Assembly: GCF_036898095.1 (NCBI RefSeq)
Contig: NC_090746.1
Span: 51,138,069-51,202,068, forward strand
DNA: 64,000 nt
Reading direction: 5' to 3'
Source: Palaemon carinicauda
Lineage: Eukaryota; Arthropoda; Malacostraca; Decapoda; Palaemonidae
The translations under genes were made by a program, and so were the position numbers. Below the pieces are notes generated by a model. The model was not told the DNA's origin. It made no database searches and saw only the letters and a program-made list of their open reading frames with translations. Shown one piece after another: positions 56,379-64,000 of the stretch; positions within the stretch are counted from its first letter, which is position 1, and each line of letters opens with the position of its first letter.

Positions 56379-57467
56379 TCAAACAGCTTTAAACTGAATT
56401 AAATAAGGAGTTTTGTCTGGACATGGCGAAACGTTCTGTTTTAGCTTCCTGCTGTACCGTAACCTACGCCAAACAAGGATGTTCACGGCGATAAATATCA
56501 TCACTGTGATGCCTAATCCTGCTAGTAGTATGGGGTGAAGAATTTCCTTATAAGTCAGTAACAGGTGGTCCATCTCGGTCAATTTCATCAACCGCTTGGC
56601 TACTTGTTGATTGTACGGGAGAGGTAGTGCTGGCATTGTAGACGTCCACGTGAAGTTCGCGAAGTAGGCTCGTTCTCTGATGAGTGTCCTTAGACCAGTC
56701 GCCATGGAATTAGGGGAAGTCCCGATACAACCATCTGCTGCAACAAAGATGTGGGCGAAAGACGTGGATCTGTCAGGGCATGATACATTGAAGCCGTCCT
56801 TGTCGTATCGTATCCACGAGCCATTGTTCAGTCTTCAATTGAACTCATTATTGTCAAAGGGATAAAGCTTATCCAGACAATTTTCACTTGTATGGGAGAG
56901 AGCACCGTCTAGCACTATACCTAACTCGCATGAATCCATTAAGTTTTTATGGAATTCAAATGAGTCAGCTGTACATATTTTTCCATCCATTGCGTCTGAA
57001 CAGTGAGTTAATTGATTTAAGTCTTTAATGACCGTATATGTTTCCTTGTCTGGGGAAATCAATACGTGTCCTGTCAAACTGGATATTACTGGATTTGAGT
57101 GATTCGTCATGAAAGTCGGAAATGGTGATATCCTGTAAGATTGCCAGGCATCAGAAGAATCAAAGGGAATTGTAATCCTAATCTTGTTATTATCAACGCT
57201 TACTGTAATTAAGCTGTAATAAAATTCTAACCTACGTTCGCCTAACAAAGGAACATAGCCTAGTTTATCCCTTCCGTTCTCCAGAACTAACTTTAAGTAA
57301 TTTATAGGCAACAAATGGGGCGACAGTACACCTTTAGTTGCTAACCTGATAGCTTCTACATAATCCTTGGATTTCTCAATGAAATTTATACTTTTAGTTT
57401 TAGAGCTCATCCCACACGAGAAAAATGTCTGAGCGAACAATATCACTCCCAACAACAAAAAATTCAT
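56379..57467 (-). pseudogene. env: Second env copy, internally deleted with a stop
   Basis: Same start and end as the intact Env, but codons 29-233 (615 bp) are missing in frame: KTKSIN is followed directly by FIEKSKD. The loss removes the cleavage site and the fusion-peptide-like stretch. A Cys codon after NNEFN is changed to TGA near 56835. The rest, including the membrane anchor, is kept with a few substitutions. Confidence 0.9.
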
Positions 57468-57682
57468 CTTGGAAACCTGTAAAGAGAAAAATATATGTAA
57501 TTACTCCTGTATTAAGAAGAAAACTTTTAATCACATAAAATAAAAAAAAAACATTTAAAAAAATATAAATCATTTTTTCTCTCGGCATCTAATAAAATAT
57601 ATAAGCCGGAATGTTAAAAAGAAAAGAGAAACAAAAATTAAATTAACAGAATCTATGGGCATCTAATAAAATATATCAGCCC

Positions 57683-57684
<2 letters not shown>

Positions 57685-57738
<54 letters not shown>

Positions 57739-57752
57739 ATATATATATATGT
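57685..57752. repeat. (TA)n tract in the inverted 3' UTR
   Basis: Counterpart of the TA tract at 50619-50680; interrupted once by TATTATA. Confidence 0.9.
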
Positions 57753-58194
57753 ACGAAACCGTGGTACGTGTACGTACCAGGAATTCGTGTTTGTGCACTA
57801 AAAAATTGAATTTTTACCAAGGTAACAAATATTTTTATTAGTTACCGTATTGTGTTAATCTATGTTTCTGACAAAGGTAACAATTATTCTTTAACAAGTT
57901 ACCGAATCATATGTATATCAGTATTTTTTTTTGTACCATATAATCATTTGCTAGCAATGTACCATATATATGATCTGTATTTATCATGCATTTTTTTTTC
58001 TTTGCTTTGGTAATATCTTTTCATATGCATTATTGTTATTATTGTTTGATGTGCCTATTTGGACATTCGTCCTCATTTGCTTATGGCTAAAGTTAAACAA
58101 AGAATAATACGTATATCCAGTCACACCTAGTAAACATGTTTTGGCTTGTTGTTAAATTTTTTTTTTTTTAAATTGAGATAGCTGGCCGAGCTAA

Positions 58195-58684
58195 TGTAAT
58201 AAATGAAATAGTTGTTATTACATGTTTAAAACACATGACGTAATATGTCATTTTGGATGAAGATGCTAGCCGTGAGATTTTCTGTAGACATGTAAAATCA
58301 TAAACAGGATGCACTATGCAGCCTCGGCAATGTAACATTTTTCTTAAACGTCAACACCAATGCATCAGTGTGTGAAAGATTGTGACGTCACCGGATGCAG
58401 GTGTCTTCCGAGAAAGAATGTAACAGTTTCCACATTGTGTTTAAATGCTACGTCAACTAAGCATACGATATCTGTGATATCGATAATTTAATCAGTTCAT
58501 ATCTATACTTCACCAGAATTGGTCATCCGACCAAACCAGCTCCACTCCTATGATGGAGATGTTTAACTCTGTTGTTTTTAGAGAATAAATACTTTTAAAG
58601 CTAATAAGATGAACTTCGTTATCCAGCCTTAACATCTTAAACAACACATACTCAATGTGTGCTTATAAAAGTAGCACACTAATA
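58195..58684 (+). repeat. Inverted LTR of the provirus family
   Basis: About 490 bp, starting TGTAATAAATGAAATAG and ending GTAGCACACTAATA, in the opposite orientation to the two outer LTRs. More diverged than they are from each other. It joins the protease sequence at TATACACGCC. Confidence 0.9.
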
Positions 58685-59176
58685 TATACACGCCGTGCTT
58701 GGCAGGGGCTAAGATAATGTTTTGATTTCCCATAGATGGGTATCCTATAATTACAGCTGGATACATATCAATGTTTTGTACAACAACAAATGTATCGGCA
58801 AACGTGCGTTTACCGACTTTGAATTGAACATGAGTTATGCCTATGACATTTAATTCATTATTTCCAATACCCGAGATTCTAACTCCGGATTTTTCAATCG
58901 GAAAGTTCGAAAACAACAAATGATGTGTCTTCAAATCCATGATATTACGTGGACTACCAGAGTCAAAAATAACGTAAAGGATTTGTGTTCTAAATTTACA
59001 GCATAGAAGGTTGGTCGTAACTCATTTTGGCTTATTATTGTATGAATTCGTTGCAAATCTACGGGAGCATGCACTGTTTTACTTAATTCAGCCGTGTGTT
59101 TCATAGGAAAATCTATTGCCTCACAATTATCTGATAAAACATTAAATTGATTATTCAATACTATTGATGTTGACAT
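58685..59176 (-). pseudogene. pol: Aspartic protease of the provirus, frameshifted and interrupted
   Basis: The minus-strand frame from 59176 (MSTSIVLNNQFNVLSDN) runs to about 58985. In the next frame comes YVIFDSGSPRNIMDLKTHHL, the retroviral-type protease active site (DSG), then FVVVQNIDMYPAVIIGYPS. The frame ends at KHGVYI, where the inverted LTR begins. It would process the Gag-Pol precursor; this copy is broken by a frameshift next to the active site and by the insert. Confidence 0.8.
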
Positions 59177-59220
59177 GAATGACCTTGACCCAACATAACT
59201 CTCTTCCCCACTAGAGTTAA

Positions 59221-60393
59221 CTATGTGGTATTTGCTTTGCTCTGCACATTCTGAAAATTAGTCTGACCTTGCGAGGTCTGGTTTGACGACCCAGGCTCAG
59301 CGATATTCGAAGAAGTGTTTGTTTGTTTCTGACTCTGAACTGCATTGACATTTGGTTGTTTCTTCTTATTGTTAAAATGAGGATTTTTCTTTTTATTTCC
59401 ATATGGAACTGACTGTGGAATTGACTGTGTATTTCTGGGATTCTGTTGTGTCTTACGCGAGTAACATTGATTGTATGAATGTGTCGAACTATTATGTATC
59501 GAGCAGAATTTCGTTCTGCAGTCCGCGCTTAAGTGACCTTGACGTTTGCAATTATAACACATCATTCCCGCTACTTGACTGTTATTAACTACGTTCACTG
59601 TTTGTGGCTTTGTTTCATTCTTTGCAAAAACTTGAGTTAACAGGGGATCGAGATCTGGACACTTAGCCATGTGTTTTTTTATCTGTTTATATACATCCAA
59701 TTCCGTACTTGCAGGCGTTAACTTTTTATCAAAACACCGCACTAAAGCTTCAGGCAACACAAGTGTCATGCAAGTTAAATACATTAATCGTAAAAAATCT
59801 TTCACGGAGATGTTATCTCTAGTAACCCAAGTGGAATGACCTAAAATATCCTGATATTCATTAAGCCTATCAGCTATGAGAGCTGCTCTCTCAATAACAT
59901 TAAGCCGATTCATAGTGGCTTGATTAAGTGTATTTCTTAACGTTAATACTACATCCAAGGCTTCTTCACCCCCATAGACCGCGCGTAACCTAACTTTGAA
60001 ATCATCCCAGGTAACTGCTTCTTGAAATGAAACACCTCTTAAATACGAACTCGCATCCCCCTTAGAAAAATCTATAAAACTTTTAGCTTCTTGTAATTGT
60101 ACAAAAGGGTCTACGATTTGTTTGGCATTTAAATGGGCATCGACGGATGAAATCCATGACTCCACATTTTGAGGCAAGAACCCATTAACTCGACCCTGAA
60201 AAGGAAGGATTGCAGACCTGGCATTTACAAGCGTCACAATTGGGAGAGGATTAATCTGTCCTACGCCACTAGGTCCAGGGGTGGGGCTCACAGGGGGCGT
60301 CATGACTGCTGCATTTCTTTTCCTATCTCTTCGACCCCTTGCAATTCTATCAAAATATCTATATGAATACAGACGTCCACTGCGTAAACGCAT
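59221..60393 (-). CDS. gag: Gag of the provirus
   Basis: An open minus-strand frame of 390 codons. It begins MRLRSGRLYSYRYF with a basic segment. A capsid-like middle contains FLPQNVESWISSVDAHL, SSYLRGVSFQEAVTWDDFK and LRAVYGGEEALDVVLTL. One zinc knuckle, CYNCKRQGHLSADC (CX2CX4HX4C), lies near residue 280, followed by an Asn/Gln/Lys-rich tail. Gag forms the particle and packages RNA (family knowledge). The protease frame starts 45 bp beyond its stop, so Gag-Pol would need a frameshift or other recoding. Confidence 0.85.
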   Translation of the reverse strand: MRLRSGRLYSYRYFDRIARGRRDRKRNAAVMTPPVSPTPGPSGVGQINPLPIVTLVNARSAILPFQGRVNGFLPQNVESWISSVDAHLNAKQIVDPFVQLQEAKSFIDFSKGDASSYLRGVSFQEAVTWDDFKVRLRAVYGGEEALDVVLTLRNTLNQATMNRLNVIERAALIADRLNEYQDILGHSTWVTRDNISVKDFLRLMYLTCMTLVLPEALVRCFDKKLTPASTELDVYKQIKKHMAKCPDLDPLLTQVFAKNETKPQTVNVVNNSQVAGMMCYNCKRQGHLSADCRTKFCSIHNSSTHSYNQCYSRKTQQNPRNTQSIPQSVPYGNKKKNPHFNNKKKQPNVNAVQSQKQTNTSSNIAEPGSSNQTSQGQTNFQNVQSKANTT

Positions 60394-60584
60394 AAGTACC
60401 CACTGATAAAGATTATAATAAAATTCCCCAAAACAATGTTACTAATCCCAAGACATTTCCCGAGAATTTCTGAAAGAAAACGGAACACAAAAATATTTCC
60501 CATAAATTTCAGAAAGAAAAAGGAATTAGCACAAAGAGAGAAAAAATTCTAGATAAGAATTCGGAGTTGAACACAGTTTCCTTT
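60394..60584 (-). other. Provirus leader, gag-proximal part
   Basis: Untranslated sequence between the piggyBac-like insert and the Gag start. Contains two similar GAAAGAAAACGGAA / GAAAGAAAAAGGAA strings. Confidence 0.5.
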
Positions 60585-61939
60585 CCCTGGAAAGGTATGA
60601 TGGGTCGTACGCGACCCCTACAGCATTTTCAAAACATGTTTTTTCCCCATAAATCATCAGCTGTCTCGAATATGGAACTGATCGACCTGCAAGGGGTGAC
60701 TAGTCTACATGCCATTGTCTGCTTTAGGACTGATTTTCGTCTAACTTCCCTCCTTCCCCGTTTTTTTACCCCCACCCCCCCCAGGGGTCGACCTCGACCC
60801 TGACATACCTTTATAGGGGTAAGTGATCAAACAGCAAAGTTATTACATAATTATAAATTGTCGAACAGCGTTGATACTTGTTTGGTTCTTTATAGTTGGA
60901 AAGTGTGGATGGATGGTGTGTCTACTACTTGCATGACATTGGTTTTGGCTTAGATGCCATATATTGCCATGAGGTCCATTTTCCCTCAAATGCTAATTTC
61001 TGATTTTTTTTTTATTTTTTGTAAATTTGATTTTTTTTCTATTTATTTTGAATTTATCTTCAATAATGGCCAGCAGGCAGTATTCCCTCGGCATGGATGT
61101 CATCAACACACTTCTAATGGAGTTAAAAAGAGATGTTGATGATAATATGGAGTTTGCAACCCCATTCTTCATTTCAAGTGGTAGATTGGGCTGTAAGAGT
61201 TGTTGCGGTCTGCAGCCATTTTGTTGACATACCCGAAAGGTAAGTTGGCATATCTCTATATATTCTTGTTCTGTATAGAATTCGTGATATTTTGGTATAT
61301 TTTAATGCATAAATATCATATTTTATAGATATAATGATTTTCATAAGAAATTTACATTGTGAAACTAGGCCGTCAAAAAATGACCTTTAGATTTTGCCCC
61401 TGATATAACAGTAAATTACATCTTAGTGCACATTTTATTATGTATTTCTGTTAGAGGATATGAGTTTATTCTATAAAAAAAAATTAGCCCCTTCCTATTT
61501 CATTTGGGTACCCAAAAAAATTCATGAAATCTGGACAATTTTTTTGGGCCAAAAAAAGTTACCCTTTCTTTCTCATTTCAGATCTTGACTTCTATGGGTC
61601 CAACTCATTTCCAGCAATTACACGCTGTTGCTTTGCCATCTAAGAAGGTGTCCCTAAAGGGATTTGTGTGTATATGTATATTTCTATTTTTTGTGAATAT
61701 TTACGTCGTCTTTTTTTTGTATACTTAAATTTTTAATATATTTCCAATAAATAGTTATTTTGTAGATGGGTATCATTTATATTTTCAGTAGTTTTTAGCA
61801 TTCTTTGAAGTATTTTTAGCAAGTCAAACAATACAGATTGATGCATAACTAAATTTTTCCTGAATTTTTTTCGGAGTCGGGGTCGCGCACGACCGAGTAT
61901 ACCCTTAAAGGGGTGTCCGAGGAGTGTACCTATCCAGGG
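60585..61939 (+). mobile_element. piggyBac-like non-autonomous DNA transposon
   Basis: The left end reads CCCTGGAAAGGTATGATGGG and the right end, reversed, CCCTGGATAGGTACACTCC. TTAA follows the right end (61940-61943). Near both ends, and again at about 60775-60815, occurs a subterminal motif of the form AAAGGTAT...GGTCG..CGCGACCCC. A 53-codon frame from ATG 61064 (MASRQYSLGMDVINTLLMEL) resembles the start of a transposase, but no DDD catalytic domain is present. The left TTAA is not visible (CTTT instead). It splits the provirus leader. Confidence 0.6.
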
Positions 61940-62310
61940 TTAATGAAAGGAAAATAAAAGATTAGCAAACCACTCACCCCAGTAATAATCGACTAACGAC
62001 TCGTGATAACTACACTTCACTGCCCAAACTGAAATGAATTTGAAAATTGTACTTAGCTTATATATGGTTCTGTGTGATGTCGTCACATCCTCTCTCTCTC
62101 TCTTGATGTTTGTTAGCGATGTATCGTCCGAGTTTCCGTTGAATGTAGTGCTTCCTGGATATGTTTTGTAAACGTTTAACGTCAGTCCTTGGGTTTCCTA
62201 GGATGTTGATTGAAGATCTAGTTCATCAGTTTGTATGTATAACATTCATCAAATGTTGTAGATTTAGATGGACTATGTTACTTAGTCAAAATTGTAGATT
62301 CATTAACGTT

Positions 62311-62432
62311 GATTTCTTGAAGATCTTTCTCTGGTTTTTACAGCTTTATTTTTGATTTCTTGAAGATCTTCCTCTAATTCTTAGAGTATCATTATTATTA
62401 ATTTCTTGAAGATCTTTCTCTGGTTCTTAGAG
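62311..62432. repeat. Three tandem repeats in the provirus leader
   Basis: GATTTCTTGAAGATCTTTCT and CTGGTTTTTA-like sequence recurs at 62311, 62354 and 62400 (spacings 43 and 46 bp). Copies differ by a few bases. Confidence 0.88.
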
Positions 62433-62437
62433 TTTAA

Positions 62438-62449
62438 GCGCTGCCACCA
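62438..62449 (-). other. Candidate primer-binding site
   Basis: Two bases after the 5' LTR the minus strand reads TGGTGGCAGCGC. The TGG start and position fit a tRNA primer site; I cannot name the tRNA with confidence. Confidence 0.5.
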
Positions 62450-62451
62450 TT

Positions 62452-62938
62452 TATTAGTGTGCTACTGTTATAAGCACACATTGAGTATGTGTTGTTTGAG
62501 ATGTTAAGTCTTAAAATAAAGTTCATCTTTGTAACTTTAAAATCGTTTATTCTCTAAAAACAACAGTGTTAAACATCTCCAACACAGGAGTGTAGCTGGT
62601 TTGGTCGGATGACCAATTCAGGTGAAGTATAGATATGAACTGCCTAAATTATCGATATCACAGATATCGTATGCTTAGTTGTCTCAGCATTTAAACACAA
62701 TATGGAAACTTTACATTCTTTCTCAGAAGACACCTGCATCCGGTGACGACACAATCTTTCACACGGTATGCATTGGTGTTGACGTTACAGAAAAAAGTTA
62801 CATTGCCGAGGGATGCAAAGTACATCCTGTTATGATTTTATATGACTACAGCAAATCTCACGCTAGCATCTTCATCCACAATGACATATTACGTCATGTG
62901 TTTTAAACACGTAATAATTAACTATTTCATTTATTACA
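62452..62938 (-). repeat. 5' LTR of the provirus
   Basis: 487 bp, the same ends and length as 49690-50176, with only scattered differences. It would carry the promoter on the minus strand, but no core-promoter motif stands out. Confidence 0.9.
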
Positions 62939-62942
62939 CATG
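62939..62942. repeat. Target-site duplication CATG (right)
   Basis: Matches 49686-49689. Confidence 0.75.
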
Positions 62943-64000
62943 CACAAATAAGGTAAACTTGGTCATATATTAAGGAAAGGAAGTAGGTGCCCTGGAAGTA
63001 TAACCTCGTTATACGAACAAGTAGGAGGGCTTGCCGCTTGTGCACGGGAAGTATAAAATCGTAATCACGCAAGAAGCTATACACATACACACAAACAGTA
63101 GAAGAAATGTCCGACTTCTGAAATGTAAACTAAAAAGTGAAATTAATATATCAGGAGAAGAGGATCCCCATATTTTGTGCACTTTTTTTGTGGATTTACT
63201 ATACGTCCTAGAGAATAATTCATGGAGAAGAAATGGTTAGTTGTACTATTATTAATTGATTCGCCAGTAAATTTTCCCCACCAAAAACCCCCTGGTTCCA
63301 CTGGGTAGTCTCATGACCGTAGGATATATTAGGGTATATCTTATCAACTACTTATTTGCGACGGAAATAAAGGTCATTTTTGAAGAAAATTAGTGTTTTT
63401 CTGTATATAACCACATTTTTTTTATTTGTAAAGTTTTTTTTCCTGTTTAGTTCTATAATAATACCAAAAGGAAAGTTTCATATACATTATTTATCATTCT
63501 TACTACTTAATTTATTTAAGCACTGGGAGACAAATTACAGTCAAGTGTTACACCTAGATCACGAACGTTACAGGATATCGTTGGCACTAAAACCTCAAAA
63601 CAATCTGTACAAATCAAATTACATCTAAAATTATTGGAGAGATTACTTTAATCAACAGTCTGATTTCAGATTTAAAAGAATTACGTGATGCTTAGAGGGC
63701 ATCTGTGGGCTTTACACTTTTTGAACTATATTGGCGAGTACTAGGTAGTAGGTTGGCCAGGGTACAACCGCCCGTATAGATACTACTGCTAGAGAGTTAT
63801 GAGGTTTTTAGACTGGCTAGACAGTACTACATTGGATCCTTTTCATCACTGGTTACAGTTCATTTTCCCCTTGCCTATATGTACATTGAATAGTTTGGCC
63901 TATTTTTTTTACACATTCTCCTCTGTCCCCGTACACCTGACAACACAGATTCCCAAACAATTCTTCTTCTCTCAAGGGGTTAACTACTGCACTGTAGTTG
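62943..64000. other. No gene seen
   Basis: AT-rich flank. A short CCACCAAAAACCCCCTGGTT string near 63279 resembles the centre of the foldback repeats at 11.9 and 48.7 kb. Small frames have no recognisable features. Confidence 0.45.

Larger units (their letters stand above)
55997..58684. mobile_element. Nested insert: deleted env copy plus inverted 3' UTR and LTR
   Basis: Three parts: 55997-56378 is 3' UTR (minus) matching 50531-50955; 56379-57540 is a shortened env with its upstream sequence (minus) matching 50956-52730; 57541-58684 is 3' UTR plus LTR in plus orientation matching 49690-50830 inverted. The two UTR parts form an inverted repeat around env. Left of it pol resumes at SNTLKS; right of it the protease ends at KHGVYI. 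The segment thus interrupts pol. No target duplication is evident at its left end. Confidence 0.88.
61940..62451 (-). other. Provirus leader, LTR-proximal part
   Basis: Untranslated sequence with a (TC)n run near 62092-62103 and three tandem repeats listed separately. No gene. Confidence 0.6.
49690..62938 (-). mobile_element. Env-bearing Ty3/gypsy provirus (errantivirus-like) with a nested inverted insert
   Basis: Minus-strand order: 5' LTR (62452-62938), leader holding a piggyBac-like transposon, Gag, protease, [insert 55997-58684], RT, RNase H, integrase, Env, 3' LTR (49690-50176). Both LTRs are 487 bp and nearly identical, and flanked by CATG. The gag-pol-env order and an Env with a cleavage site, fusion-peptide-like stretch and C-terminal membrane anchor match insect errantiviruses. 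Gag and Env are open; pol has frameshifts and a stop, so this copy is defective. Near-identical LTRs suggest a fairly recent insertion. Confidence 0.92.

Overview
The window looks like nuclear DNA of a decapod crustacean (shrimp or crayfish type). The grounds are long (TA)n tracts, an (ATT)n tract joined to an interspersed repeat I know from decapod sequence, a tRNA-derived SINE of the decapod kind, DIRS-type tyrosine-recombinase retroelements and a CsRn1-like Ty3/gypsy element. The organism call rests on remembered family resemblance, not on a search. I see no convincing host gene, no tRNA or rRNA gene and nothing prokaryotic. Almost everything recognisable is mobile or tandemly repeated DNA.

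Layout: 1-4100 is a broken DIRS-like element (minus strand) with a SINE in its gag. 5.8-10.9 kb holds (TA)n tracts, a decayed LINE and a block of 460-470 bp repeated three times. 11.2-13.9 kb has a foldback repeat, a decayed Mutator-like transposase and a decapod interspersed repeat. 17.3-22.2 kb is a CsRn1-like Ty3/gypsy element (minus strand) whose 3' LTR abuts an inverted fragment of the same pol. At 23.1-23.8 kb lies an imperfect palindrome with arms of over 300 bp. 25.1-33.1 kb is an 8-kb minisatellite whose period changes from 51 to 53 bp. 37.5-47.8 kb holds a roughly 50-bp minisatellite split by a DIRS element with both inverted terminal repeats and the internal complementary region, followed by a 29-bp minisatellite. 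48.1-49.5 kb is a rearranged second copy of the 11-kb repeat. 49.7-62.9 kb is an env-bearing Ty3/gypsy (errantivirus-like) provirus on the minus strand, with two 487-bp LTRs and a 4-bp target duplication.

The provirus is the best-preserved system. Gag (390 codons) and Env (567 codons) are open; pol has frameshifts and one stop. Between protease and RT sits a 2.7-kb insert made of a second, internally deleted env plus an inverted 3' UTR and LTR. A piggyBac-like non-autonomous transposon lies in the leader. The long open frames inside the minisatellites are consequences of repeat period and are not proposed as genes.
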